A stretch of 30,000 nucleotides of DNA from Prorocentrum cordatum (GCA_963575745.1 CAUYUJ010015941.1:32501-62500), one strand, 5' to 3'. Numbered from the stretch's first letter, positions 1 through 9,545 are shown. Numbers and translations are program-made. The notes: generated by a model from the sequence alone, not told the origin.

Positions 1-260
1 ACATGCAACACCTAATGCATTTCAATCGTGGACGTGCCCCCGGGGCCTTGAGAACAGGCCAGGATGTGTCCAAGAGTTCTCAAGGACGGGCCCAGGGATA
101 TTCTTAGGCAATGATGGAAGTATGGAGTCCCAACCATGTTCCCGAGGCTTCTGGGAAAGTCATTCGACCTGCCTCCAAAAGTCACACGAGCCGCTCCAGA
201 ATTTCAATCGCTGTGCTTCTGATGCCTTGGGCTGCCGCCCTATTCCGCCACCGCGCTGAG

Positions 261-322
261 GCGGGCGGGGGGGGGGGGAGGGGCGCCTTGGGGAGGGGTG
301 AGGCGGGGTGGGGCGGGGGGAG
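261..322 (+). repeat. G-rich tract, potential G-quadruplex
   Basis: The + strand carries a run of 12 or more G, followed by several G4-G6 blocks separated by one to a few bases. This meets the usual sequence pattern for G-quadruplex formation. No gene is close enough to suggest a regulatory role. Confidence 0.5.
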
Positions 323-1005
323 AGTCCATGGGACCCCCGCTTCCTCGGGCTTCTTCTTGTCTCAGGCAGTGTTCTGCCTGGACGGGAAAACAAACGCATG
401 GACTTGGGCTCGATGCGTCGGAGCCTTCACTACTGCTTCGCGAACAGCGAAAGGGTCCGACGTGCACCAGCCGCTGCAAGCGCGGTGGCGCTTACTTAAT
501 ACGGGGAGCTCCTGTGGGACCCGAGGACACTTGGCTCAGTGTCTGCGGTGCTGCGGCGGACAAGACTGGCGCAGGAGGGAGCCACGTGTTGAAACAGCAG
601 TGCCCTCATCCGTGCGAATCTTGGAAGTGTCAAGCCTTGCTGCATGGGCGTCGAGATCTGGGGCAGTTCTAGCGGGAGTGTCATACTGAAAGCCATCCGC
701 TCTGAATTGGCAATTGAAAAACGACCGCGCGCAGCGCTAACACGAGTGTAATTTCTTTTTAGAAACGTGAGCCATCCTCAGAGCAACGCGAGGTCACGAT
801 ACTGTTACGTTCCAGGATGTCCAAGGATTCCAAGATTTACGAACGTTCCACACGATCCGCATATTCGAGGGCCGCTAGATATTCTCGCACATCATGGAAC
901 GCATCCTGAACCAATCCTATCATATCTTGATTGTCCTACATCAGTGTGTATGAAGGAGATGGTGTTTCCCTAAGATAGGTGCGCGTACACCCGGTGAGGA
1001 ATATG

Positions 1006-1035
1006 TAACGCATCGCGCATCCCCACCAGCCCATC
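1006..1035 (+). repeat. 30-bp dispersed repeat, copy 1
   Basis: This block matches 7529-7558 at 27 of 30 positions by eye. The identical core ATCCCCACCAGCCCATC lies at the right end. The flanks differ, so it is a dispersed fragment and not part of a large duplication. Confidence 0.65.
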
Positions 1036-1254
1036 AGAACCGGTGCTCAGACGAGTTGTCAGGAGAAGAATGGTCGAGAAGCAGAACGATGCCGAAGTCT
1101 TGCAATTCTGGATTTCGAGATCCCTGGGGGCTTCTCGGATCTATCTTCGGATTCACCAGCTCTGTTTCTGGGCATTCAAGCCCCTCTGGGGGCTCTGCCA
1201 TGGTCCAGTTTGGGATGTTTGGCTTCCTCTCGTTGCCATCTAGATGATTGAATC

Positions 1255-1445
1255 ATAGAGGAAGATTTCTAGATATGTCGATCTCCTCCGATACCTATCA
1301 ATATCCGAGAGGGATGGTATCGATAGATCTGTCAGAGATCGTTGCCATCTGGATCGATCGATATTCTCTTAGATCGATCGACCTATCGATTTCCTCTTAG
1401 ATCTATCGATATCCTCTCGGATTCTAGGAGGGTATCGATGAGCGA
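1255..1445. repeat. Degenerate ATCGAT/GATC-rich tandem repeat
   Basis: The stretch is built from irregular units of roughly 20-28 bp containing GATCGATCGAT, followed by a pyrimidine block of the type TCCTCTTA or TCCTCTCG. Local base composition is much more AT-rich than the flanks. The last unit forms an imperfect inverted repeat around GATTCTAGGAGGG. No coding signal is visible. Confidence 0.6.
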
Positions 1446-1894
1446 AGAGTGGGCGGCTCAATGCAGCCCCCGCACCTCTGGAGCCACTGGAGCCCCAAAC
1501 AAGCGCACCCTGGGGGCCATTTTTGAGACTTGTGGGGGCATTCTCTGGACCACCCTGGGCCACTCCGCGGGCACGACGATGCTGGCAGTTTCTAACGCAT
1601 GCAGCACATCCTCGCGGGCGACGATGGGGGAGAATGGCTCAGGGGTGGGCAGTACACGCATCCCTCAGGGAGCCTCGCCGAAGGCATGAACCATCGGCGC
1701 CCCACCGGAGGCCACGCTGCCGCAGCGTGGGCTATACGGTTGGTTCGCGCCGAGTTGGCGCGGCGGTAGCCCCAGCTCAGGCATTCACGGTTGAACGCCG
1801 CCAGTGGCCCAGAGTCGCAAGATGTCGAGCGATCTACGGTACGCGAAAGCCGCGATCGTTCAAGGTTGAAGATCCACACGGTGTCAAAAACCAA
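1446..1894. other. Unassigned GC-rich sequence
   Basis: Frames are open on both strands, as expected by chance at this GC content. No domain motif is visible and no frame stands out. Confidence 0.4.
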
Positions 1895-1985
1895 TCGTCG
1901 TCGTCGACGTCGTCGTCGTCGTCCTCAATGTCGTCGTCGTCGTCGTCGTCAATGTCGCCGTTGCCGTCGCAGTCGCCGCTGTTGT
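1895..1985 (+). repeat. TCG trinucleotide microsatellite
   Basis: These are near-perfect TCG repeats with a few interruptions (TCAATG, CCGTTG). Serine-, arginine- or aspartate-rich translations of this segment come from the repeat and not from a gene. Confidence 0.9.
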
Positions 1986-2757
1986 AGCTATTGTTCCATC
2001 TTGCAGCCATCCAGGGCCATCTTTGACGCTGCAACCCGTCGCCGGGGGCCTTCCAGACCCAGGGCAGGGGACCCCCCCCACGCAACCGCACCAGCAAGCT
2101 TCGCCAACCCACCCCTTGGCCAGAAGCCCTCGTGCATTCTCAGAAGTTCTCTGTGTCTTCGGGGAAGGCGTAGAAAACCCTAAGGCTGGAGGCTGTCCGA
2201 GCCTTCTGAGAAGGCCCGCCTCCTCTCTTCCTCCCTGGGCCCGCCGCCAAGTGTTGGCGTCGGCAATGCAAGACAAGGCGAGGCGGCCGACAGGGAAGCC
2301 GCCAATCTTGCACGCGGTTGTCGAAGATGGTCCAAGATTTTCCCCGAAAGGCCTCCAAGAGGTGGCTACGGAGACTTCCCCGGATGGCCGCGAGAGGCCA
2401 AGAACCTGCAGCAACCAATGGTCTTTCAATGAGTTTGGCCTTATCGTGTTCTTGCTTCCGACATGAGATAGTAAGGAGTCAAGATGGCCCCCGGGTCGCC
2501 CAAGAGAGGCCCCGGAAGGGCCCAGGGGAGCCAAGATGGGGCCAGATGCCCGCCAAGAGGATTTTCAATCGGGCCCCAAGAGTGCCCAGGAGAGCTTTCA
2601 ATCGCGAAGGGGCCGTGCTTCACGCCACGCTGGTCGCAAGACGGTCACAGGAGGGCTCTTCAGGTTCCGGGAAGCTCTAACATAGCACGAAGAGACCCGA
2701 TTAGGGCCCTGAGTCTACCCCAGAAAAGGTTCAACATGTTCCCAATTGGTCTGGATG
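1986..2757. other. Unassigned sequence with degenerate CCAAGA-type repeats
   Basis: From about 2320 to 2640 the motifs CCAAGATGG, CCAAGAGG and GGGCCC recur at irregular spacing, which suggests an old, decayed short tandem repeat. No protein motif is recognisable. Before 2320 I see only open frames without conserved features. Confidence 0.4.
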
Positions 2758-2772
2758 CTCTCTCTCTCTCAG
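2758..2772 (+). promoter_or_regulatory. Polypyrimidine tract with CAG, splice-acceptor-like
   Basis: A CT-repeat tract ends in CAG immediately before the Cys-rich open frame. This has the form of a eukaryotic 3' splice site. The same sequence could be a simple CT microsatellite. Confidence 0.25.
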
Positions 2773-3308
2773 TTTCTCTCCCCCTCGCGCTCCGCGGTCT
2801 TTGTAGCATCTTGGTCCAAAGTCTCCTCGCGCCCCCCCTCGGCGGGCGCCTTATGCAGGCGCTCGCTCAGGCGGCCATAGAGGGAGCGGGTGAGCTCCAG
2901 TTCCGCGGCCTACGAGCCGCGCTCAACGAGCGGCTCGTAGGTCAACCTCTCTCTTCGCTCGCGGACCTCGGTATCTCCTCTGCGGGGTCGCCGTGGTCCT
3001 GTCAGGCCGACCCCAGCGGCGGTGGGCAGTGCTGCCTCTGCCGCTTAAGGCTCGGCCTGCCGCACCGTCTGCCTGGGGCTGTGGACCTGAGCAGCGGGGT
3101 CACCCCTTTGCTGCTCTCTACGGTCGTGGCCTTGCCCGGTGTCACGGCCGTCTGCAGCCTTTGCGGGGGCTGCTGCATCGGGGCCGTCGCGCCCCGCTGG
3201 TGGGGGCAGCTTGCTTACCTACGTGTGCGGGCCGTGCTCGGAACCCTGGTGGGGCACGGTCGCGGCGCGCAGCGCGCCTTGGCTTACGGCCCAAGGAGTG
3301 CGAGCTGA
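2773..3308 (+). CDS. Possible exon or gene relic with paired Cys motifs
   Basis: Frame 3 is open here and ends at TGA 3306-3308. It uses strongly GC-ending codons, and I do not recognise its product. About 180 residues can be read. The frame has a Cys cluster at 3030-3041 (Cys-Cys-Leu-Cys) and a second at 3153-3176 (Cys-x2-Cys-x2-Cys-Cys), spaced like two halves of a zinc-binding site. A run of CT repeats ending in CAG (about 2758-2772) lies just upstream and looks like a 3' splice site, so an internal or last exon is possible. The frame stays open further upstream to 2484, but that part is degenerate repeat and I excluded it. Chance openness in GC-rich DNA cannot be ruled out. Confidence 0.3.
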
Positions 3309-3555
3309 GGAGCGCGCGCGGGCCTTGGTTCGGGGCCTGCCATCGGCCGCGCCCCAAGGTTAGCCCTCTCAGGTGGCACATTGGCCACCCTGCTCGCGCT
3401 GATAGCGATGGCAGCCGCTGCTTTTGCAGATGGGGATCCTGCTAACCCCGAGGGCCTTGTGTGGCCCGACCTCCGCCCGTTCAGCGCGCCGTCGGCCACG
3501 AGGTGCGACCGCTGGCTTTGGGGCGAAGGCGAGGTAGGCTAATGTGACCAAGCGA
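3309..3555 (+). other. Intergenic sequence with a short hydrophobic open stretch
   Basis: Around 3365-3530 one frame reads a hydrophobic Ala/Leu-rich segment followed by a Pro- and Trp-containing segment, and ends near a GAG|GTAGG sequence that resembles a splice donor. The piece is too short to name and could be chance. Confidence 0.2.
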
Positions 3556-3579
3556 TTTTTTTTTTTTTTTTTTTTTTTT
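3556..3579 (+). repeat. T24 homopolymer
   Basis: An uninterrupted run of 24 T is followed by GC and A8. It could be the poly(A) tail of a reverse-strand retrocopy, but I recognise no gene body beside it. It may be simple slippage. Confidence 0.85.
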
Positions 3580-3699
3580 GCAAAAAAAACCAAAAACGGA
3601 AGCGACACGATAAAACAAGTTTTCCGGGGGGGCGCGTAGGACACGATTAGGCGCCGCGACGCCGGACGCTTTGAGCCCAGGGCGGCGGCGAAGCGGGCG

Positions 3700-3830
3700 G
3701 CGGTGACGGCGGGGGGGAGGAGGGGGAGAGGGGAAGAGAGCGGGGGAGGGGGAGGCCGGAGGTGGTTCCCCTCGCCGCCCCTCCTCCCCTCTCCTCCCCG
3801 CCTTCCCTCTCCCCCTGACAGGCGGCGTCA
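3700..3830. repeat. Polypurine block followed by polypyrimidine block
   Basis: About 3705-3770 is almost pure G and A, and about 3775-3816 almost pure C and T. The second is an imperfect reverse complement of the first, so the two can fold into a long GC-rich hairpin or a triplex. No gene is associated. Confidence 0.6.
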
Positions 3831-3908
3831 GACAGCCCGCCGGTCCCGCGACCGCACGCGCCTCCTCGGTCCAAGAAACGCACCCCTCAGGCGGACCACG
3901 GGGTCTGA

Positions 3909-4136
3909 GCGAACAGGGGTATGGGACGGGCAGTCACGACCCTCGCCCCCCTCCCGCCCTCAGGACTGGAGGGGAGGGGGGTCGTGACCTCCGCACCCGC
4001 CCGTGGGAGCCCCCATTCGCCCGCGAACAGGGGGTTGGTACGAACGTTCGCGACCCCTCCCCCCCCCCAACCGCGGCCGCGGCTGAGGGGAGGTGGGGTC
4101 GTGATCATCCGCACGTGGGAACCCCCATTCGCGGAC
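3909..4136 (+). repeat. Two tandem copies of a roughly 114-bp GC-rich unit
   Basis: Both copies begin with GCGAACAGGGG (3909 and about 4023) and end near GGGA(G/A)CCCCCATTCGC. Each contains an inverted repeat in which CGACCC(T)C followed by C-runs is mirrored by G-runs followed by GGGTCGTG (about 3934-3987 and 4049-4094). The copies are diverged. I see no coding content. Confidence 0.6.
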
Positions 4137-4333
4137 CCTTCCCGTTCCCTTTCCGCCCCCTCTCCTCCCTTCCCTCCCTCCTCCCCTTCCCCTCCCTCCC
4201 CCCCGAGAGGGAAGAATGGTAGGATTGGCGCCCGAAGAGTGCCGGGTGCTTCCCAGTCAGGCAGGCCCGCGTCGTCGAAGGGCTTGGTGGCCGGCAGAGC
4301 AGGGGAATGAAGGGAGAGGAGGGGGGAGGGAGC
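4137..4333. other. Pyrimidine-rich then mixed GC-rich sequence
   Basis: About 4138-4205 is nearly pure C and T. The remainder is GC-rich without a recognised feature. Confidence 0.4.
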
Positions 4334-4437
4334 CGTTCGGAGGCCTTCGGCTGCCCTCCCTCGGAGCCCCTCGGAGCCCTTCGGCGGCCTTGCCTTCGGC
4401 GGCCCTCGGCGGGCCTTCGGCAGCCTTCGGCGGCTTT
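4334..4437 (+). repeat. CCTTCGGCGG-type short tandem repeat
   Basis: The motifs CCTTCGGCGG, CCTCGGAGCC and CCTTCGGCAG recur about every 10-14 bases. This is a degenerate minisatellite with no gene signal. Confidence 0.6.
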
Positions 4438-4672
4438 CCCCTCCTCCGCCTCCTCATCCCCCTCTCCCTCCCGTTTTTTTTTCCCTGGGTGCGCGGTGTT
4501 TCCGACAAAAAAGGAAACCAGAAATGGGAGACGCATTTAAACATAATAATAAAAACACGGAAGCGGAAAACGAAAGATAGAAACAAAAGAAAACGGGTAG
4601 AGACGGGGCGAGGGTAGCGGAAGGACGATGTAAAAAAAAGCTTCTGGGCGAAAATCCTAATCGGGGCGTTCC
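4438..4672. other. T- and A-rich spacer
   Basis: The spacer contains a T9 run near 4474 and a purine/A-rich block at about 4505-4640, which is unusual in this GC-rich setting. I see no ORF motif. Confidence 0.4.
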
Positions 4673-5839
4673 TTGTTTCTGGGGGAGGGGGGGCGGGGAG
4701 GGGGGGGGTCGCATTTTTTTAATCATGTGGTCACATTACGTCGCCCCCCCTGGCCTTTTCGCTGTGTGGTCATGTTGCTGGCGCTGCCTGGGTCTTTCCG
4801 CCTGGTTGACAGCCTCAGTTTGGCGGAGGAAGAAAGGTTCTCAGGGCTAAGGCCATGTCAAGTGGTCAGCCTGCCCCTGCTCGGCTCGGCGTCTCGCTCG
4901 CTGAGCAACGCCCCCCCTGTGCTGGTGGTCAACGCGGAGGTCTCGAAGATAGATATCGGGGCCCTCTACCGGCTAGGCCGTCTGGGTCTGCCCGCGGCCG
5001 CGCATGCTGACTGCGCCGGGCGGGGGTCTTTACCCTTCGCAATGGCTGCCTAGCCAGCCATGGCGCTGCAGCGGTCGATGGGGGAGGAGGCGGCTCCGGG
5101 CGCCGAGAGGATTATCCCGCGCCAGTCAGCGGAGGGCTTCGGAATAGACGACCAGGAGGAGGACGCCTTTGCCGACGGCCCCCCCCTTCTGGCGCGAGTT
5201 CCTCCGCCGTCGGTAGAGCCACCTGCGCCGGCGCGGACCAGTCTGGGTTCCCAGCCGAAGCCGCGGGCCGCCATGGCCCGCCACTAGGGCAGGGGGGCCA
5301 TCGCCGCCCTGGACGAGGGGGCGGCGATGACCCGTGCGGAGGCCCGGTTGGAGAGTCAACGCCTGCTGGCTGCGCAGACGACGTGGGCGGCGGTTCTCCC
5401 CCTGGGGGCCGGGGCGGCTTGCAGGCGATGCTTGCCCTGTGCCCAGTCCCCCGCGGCGCCGCGGCGGGCTCGAAGCCGCGCCTCCGCGCCAGCGTCGGCC
5501 CTAGAGGCGGCGTGGGGCGAGGGCAGGCCCGGGGGCGCACGCCCTCCGTTTCTGCCCCCTTCCTCTCCCCCGCCTCCCCCCCCCCCCTTCAGGACTGGCC
5601 AGGCCCGACGGGGTCGGCGGCTTCGGCGGGGAGGTCGTCGCGGGAGGGGCCCCGCGGTACTCTGCCTACCGGAATTGTTCCAGCGGTCGCGTCCGGCGCG
5701 GGCGGCGGTGCATCCCTTGCCTGGCGCGCTCGGCGACCCTCTTCACGCATTGGCCCAGTCGGCGGCCTGGGGAGGGGCTGCCGGGCCCGCGACGCGCGGC
5801 GTCGCGCGACGCAGGGGATGGCGGCAGGCGCTGGCCTAG
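4673..5839 (+). pseudogene. Broken frame-2 reading frame with two stops, unknown product
   Basis: Frame 2 is open across about 1.17 kb except for two TAG codons, at 5051-5053 and 5285-5287. The protein sequence reads smoothly across both, with an acidic then Pro-rich stretch between them and an Ala/Glu-rich helical-looking stretch after the second. One decayed coding sequence is therefore likelier than three genes. I do not recognise the family. An N-terminal (gag-like) part of a retroelement is a guess based on the character of the window. From about 5540 the frame becomes Pro-rich beside a C-run and may be shifted. Confidence 0.3.
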
Positions 5840-7440
5840 CACGGGCCCGAGTTTCGGTCGATCCTGGAGTCGGACTTCGCAGTTGGCAAGCACTCCCATG
5901 GTGATGTTCCAGTCTTTCCGCGTGCAGAGCCAGCTGGGGGCCGCTGGGGGCCCGCCCGGCATCGCGCGAGATCCTGCCGCATTTTGCGCGGCTCAGCGCG
6001 GAGCGCTGACGCGCGTCCGAGAGCGGGGCGCGGGCAGGGAAGGGGCCTTTGTAGCCTGCCAGCGCATGCTTGTTGACCGGCTGGCGGGGGGCCGCGGGTA
6101 TCCGGGGGCGTCTGGTTCCTCGCGGGGCCAGGCGCCCCGCCCGCGCAGGCCGTCGGCCTCCGCGCGGAGAGGGGCTCAGCTGCCACTCCCCCCGCCGGTG
6201 GGCCCCCGTCTGGTCTCGGCCCAGGGCGAGCTCGCGAGGGGGGCGGCCTTCGTCAGGGCGCGCCTGGATGCCGAGCACGCGGCGGGGCAGTCGCGGGCGC
6301 CAGCGGCGCCGCCAACGAGCTGGCGGCCCCGCCGACGCCCCCGAACGGGGCAGGCGTTCTCCGTGAGCTCACCCCAAGGAGGCCAGCGGGACCAGAAGCG
6401 GGCGCGCGCGCATTCTGCGCTCGGTGCCCCAAGGCATGGGCCGCGGAGAGTCGATCCATTCGACGGTGCCGCGGCTGCCGGGCGCGCCGGGGCCGAGCGA
6501 GGCCGCGACCGTTGGAATATGCTACTCCAGCGATGAGTTTGCGGGCCCGCCGGGAGCTGCGCGCTCCGCGATCGGGGCCCCCGCGCTGCCTCTGGCCGCC
6601 ATGCCCCAGCGGCCCTTTAGCCCGGGGCTTCTGCCTGGCTGCCCTTTTTCGCTGGTTTCCCTGCCTTGCTGCGCTCGTTTTTCTCTGGCCTTTTTCGCCC
6701 GCGCTCCCATTGGCGCGGCGGATTATACCGCCCCCCCATTCAGTGGCCGTTCCCCCGCGATCCCTGGCCGCGCTTTCTGGTCCCGTTCATTCGCCGCTAT
6801 TCCCGCTTGCGTCGGGTCGGTGTCGCGGGCGTTGGCGGCTGAAGCGCGCCGCGCGCGTGCTGGCGCAGCGTGCTGCTGTTGCGCTTACGGCCCTGGGCAA
6901 GCCTGGCCTCGCGCCCCCATCCGAGGCTCGCGCGCGCGCTGCAGCCTCACCTTTCCAGGAGGACGTGCGGGGTCGCATCGAGCGGCGTCGAGCGGCTTCG
7001 CATCATCGCAGTCCGCCCTCCCCTCGGCGGCGCGTGCGACGTCGGGCGGGCGTTCGCGAAGGTCGACTCCGCCGAGGTCTCGGCCCGTGGCCTGGCCACC
7101 CACGTTGCAGCTTTGGAGGCCTCAGTTGTCTCCAGTTCCCTCGCGCCTGCCCCCGTCCGCCAGTGCCCAGGCAGCGCTTCCGCTGCTTGCTCGTCGGCCT
7201 CTGCGGCGGCCTGGGGCTCCGCCCGCGCCGAGTCGTCTGACTTCGATGTCGAGGCTTTCCGCAGTATGTAGGACTGGTCAGCGGCGTTGAACCCCGCCCC
7301 CGTACCTCTCCGACGCCAGGTTTCGCGATGCCTTTGATGCACCAGAGGTTGTGCGCCTTCCGTCTGGAGTGGCCCAAGGGGCCGCAGGGCGCGCGCGTTC
7401 ACGTGGGCCGCGCGCTGCTGCGGGGGCTTCTTGGGAAATG
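5840..7440. other. Very GC-rich open region without an assignable gene
   Basis: Several frames on both strands are open for hundreds of bases, which is expected at this GC content. The + frames 6424-7290 (frame 1), 6512-7240 (frame 2) and 6870-7271 (frame 3) overlap, and none shows a domain I can name. It may hold the decayed continuation of the 4673-5839 sequence, but I cannot show that. Confidence 0.3.
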
Positions 7441-7721
7441 GGACGCCTGCGGCGCTTCTAGATTGATTCCAGCCTCGGACCTTTGTTGCAGTGGTCGTGG
7501 TGGGCCTTTGCTTCGAAGCGCAAATTCTTTACGCTTCGCGTATCCCCACCAGCCCATCTCACAGCAGCAACTCTCGCGAAGCATGCCGACAGTCGTGTTT
7601 TTCAGGCGTGTGTCCGCTTGGCCCCGCATATCTCCCCTGTTCCTCCTTCCTCCCGCCTCCTTGTACATCCTCCTTGTGAGGGGAGCGGGAGAAGGACGAG
7701 GCGGAGGAGGAGGGAGAGAAA
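7441..7721 (+). repeat. Dispersed-repeat segment leading into the tandem array
   Basis: This holds the second copy of the 30-bp repeat (7529-7558), with a less similar extension to the left, and then a pyrimidine-rich stretch. It runs directly into the GTGTGAGTCGTTCGGG array, so it may be the non-tandem head of that repeat family. Confidence 0.4.
7529..7558 (+). repeat. 30-bp dispersed repeat, copy 2
   Basis: It matches 1006-1035 with three mismatches. See that entry for the shared core. Confidence 0.65.
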
Positions 7722-7730
7722 GCGCTCCTC

Positions 7731-8135
7731 GTGATTTGAGTCGTTTGGGGTTTCTCGTCCTGGTGTGAGTCGTTCGGGCCCTTCTTCCTGGTGTGAGTCG
7801 TTCGGGCTCTTCGTGGTGTGAGTCGTTCGGGCTCTTCGTCCTGGTGTGAGTCGTTCGGGCTTCTCGTGGTGTGAGTTGTTCGGGCCCCTCATCCTGGTGT
7901 GAGTCGTTCGGGCCCCTCCTCCTGGTGTGACTCGTTCGGGCTCCTCGTGGTGTGAGTCGTTCGGGGCCCGCGTCGTGGTGTGAGTCGTTCGGGCTCCTCG
8001 TGGTGTGAGTCGTTCGGGCGCCTCGTCCTGGTGTGAGTCGTTCGGGCCCTTCCTTGTGGTGTGAGTCGTTCGGGCTCCTCGTGGTGTGAGTCGTTGGGGT
8101 CTGTCGTCCTGGTGTGAGTCGTTCGGGCTCCTCGT
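7731..8135 (+). repeat. Tandem array, about 15 units of a 25-28 bp repeat
   Basis: Each unit carries GGTGTGAGTCGTTCGGG followed by a variable tail of about 9-12 bases such as CTCCTCG or CCCTTCTTCCT. Units come in a short form (about 25 bp) and a long form (about 28 bp, with an extra TCC-type linker). The first unit (7735) is degenerate. Minus-strand frames are open through the array because the unit lacks stops there, giving a His/Arg/Pro-rich repeat peptide. I do not regard it as a gene. Confidence 0.9.
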
Positions 8136-8372
8136 GGGGCCTGTTGGGGGCCTCTTGGAGCCTCTTGGGGCGTCTTGGGGGCCTCTTGGGGGCCTCTTGG
8201 GGGCGTCTTGGGGGCCTCTTGGAGCCTCTTGGGGCCTCTTGGGGGCCTCTTGGGAGCCTCTTGGGGACCTCTTGGGGCCTCTTGGGGGCCTCTTGGGGGC
8301 CTCCTGGAGGCCTCTTGGGAGCCTCCTGGGGGCCTCTTGGGACCATCTTGGGGCCTCTTGCGACCTCCTCTG
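8136..8372 (+). repeat. Tandem array of a 10-13 bp unit (CCTCTTGGGGG type)
   Basis: About 20 copies of GGCCTCTTGGGG-like units, with small length changes, start directly at the end of the 25-28 bp array. Frames on both strands are open: Gly/Leu/Trp-rich on the + strand and Pro/Arg/Gln-rich on the - strand. The openness comes from the repeat. Confidence 0.9.
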
Positions 8373-8384
8373 AAGCGCAAATGA

Positions 8385-8600
8385 GCGCTGCCCCCTGAGA
8401 AGGACAAAATGAGGCCAAAACCTTCGTAAAATCAACGATTTTGCTATGGAGGAAGAGAAGCGCGGCCCCCTCAGGAGGCCAAAATGGGGCCAAAACCGTA
8501 GTAAAATCAATGTTTTTTGCTTCAAAGAAGAGCAGAGGGGCCAAACTCGGTCCCCCCGTCGGGGCCAGAATCCTCGTGAGGGTCGTCGTTTTTTGGCCCT
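8385..8600 (+). repeat. Diverged tandem repeat of about 75 bp, two to three copies
   Basis: Copies begin near 8385, 8460 and 8532. Shared blocks are GCGC(T/G)GCCCCCT, a CCAAAA-containing block, GTAAAATCAA and then GATTTT or GTTTTT. The third copy is partial and more diverged. It follows the two shorter arrays without a gap, so all three may belong to one composite repeat. Confidence 0.65.
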
Positions 8601-8655
8601 CCCAGGGGTCGAAAAAGACTCCCCTGACGACCCGCGGCCCGCCCTCTCCAGGCCC

Positions 8656-8692
8656 AGGGGGAGGGGGTAGGGGGAGGGGTAAACCCCTCCCC
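8656..8692 (+). repeat. G-quadruplex motif overlapping a perfect 9-bp hairpin
   Basis: Four G-runs with loops A, TA and A occupy 8656-8679. The last run forms a perfect stem with CCCCTCCCC at 8684-8692 around the loop TAAA. Hairpin and quadruplex use the same G-run and would exclude each other. Confidence 0.6.
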
Positions 8693-9394
8693 GAAGGGGA
8701 AGAAGGGGGGTTGAGGACAGAGCGGGCTCTCTAAACCACTCACGCCCAAAGGGCTGGTGGGATTCCAGTTCGGTGGGTCTTTTGGGGGGCGCATATGTTC
8801 GCCAGATTTTTTTGACCGCTAGAGTGTGATTTTTTTTCTGGGCGATTGTCTTCTTATTCTGCTCGTCGATTCTTTGGTAGCAGCGCGCTCTACGCGCGTG
8901 TCCCAAGATCGATGCGCTGCGCTTGGCGGGCGACCGGGTCGCGCGGGCGGCATCGTGGCACGCTTTCTTCTCCATGTGCCAGCGCGCGCCTTGCGCGTGA
9001 ATCGCGCGAGCAGTTCTTCGGCGGCGGCGGCCTTCAGCGCGATGGCAGACGCGGCCTGGGGCCGCGCGGGGCCATGGCGTTCCTTCTCCCCCCCTTCCTT
9101 GTTCCCCCGCGGAGGTCTGCGCCGCGTTCTTGCGCTGCCGGGCAGTCGCGGGCTGCGCGCGCGCCAAGTAGAAGTATAATTGGTGGCGAGTCGGGGCGGC
9201 AAGTGGGGGCGCGCAACCTCGCGCGCATGATGGCCCCGGGGAGGGTTGGCGAAGCTTGTTCATGCTTGTTGTTTTTGTTAAATGCGTTGCGTTCTCCCCC
9301 CCGCCAGCGCGCGGCGAACCCGCCGAGCCGCCGTGCCCCGCGGCCCCCTGCGGGCAGCCCACTGCAGAGGGTCGCTTTGGATCAAATCATCCAT
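8693..9394. other. Unassigned GC-rich sequence
   Basis: Both strands have open frames (for example 8846-9421 + and 8819-9202 -). They are Ala/Arg-rich and lack recognisable motifs. A T8 run lies near 8829. I see no RNA gene. Confidence 0.35.
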
Positions 9395-9450
9395 GAGTCT
9401 CCCTGCGAATTTCCCCGCTAATTTCCCGGCTAATTCCCTGCCTAGGCTCT
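9395..9450 (+). repeat. AATTTCCCCGCT short tandem repeat, left flank of the satellite
   Basis: Three units of about 12 bases (AATTTCCCCGCT, AATTTCCCGGCT, AATTCCCTGCC) are in tandem. Related units reappear at 10110-10206 on the other side of the pentamer satellite. Confidence 0.6.
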
Positions 9451-9545
9451 GCCTAGAAGGGTTCTTACTCTGTGGGCTTAAAGGGGCCGGGCAGTGGAAA
9501 GCGCCCTGGGCGGTTCCCCCAGTATCCGCCCCGCGGTTCCCCCAG

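Larger units (their letters stand above)
1..1254. other. Unassigned sequence without a recognisable gene
   Basis: No reading frame here carries a motif I recognise, and the longest frames are short and low in complexity. The stretch holds a G-rich block (261-322) and one copy of a 30-bp dispersed repeat (1006-1035). From about 700 to 1250 the base composition is more AT-balanced than in the rest of the left half. Confidence 0.5.

Noticed and set aside
3556-3579. T24 as the poly(A) tail of a processed retrogene on the minus strand
   Set aside because: No recognisable coding sequence or target duplication adjoins it. It is kept only as a homopolymer.
7731-8135. Regular repeats of about 25 bp, CRISPR-like at first glance
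   Set aside because: The units are directly adjacent with variable tails of 9-12 bases and no unique spacers of constant length. No cas genes are present, and the setting is eukaryotic.
7602-9362. Minus-strand ORF of 586 residues, the longest in the window
   Set aside because: Most of it is translation of the 25-28 bp and 10-13 bp tandem arrays, and all frames over them are open. No domain or non-repeat conserved segment is visible.
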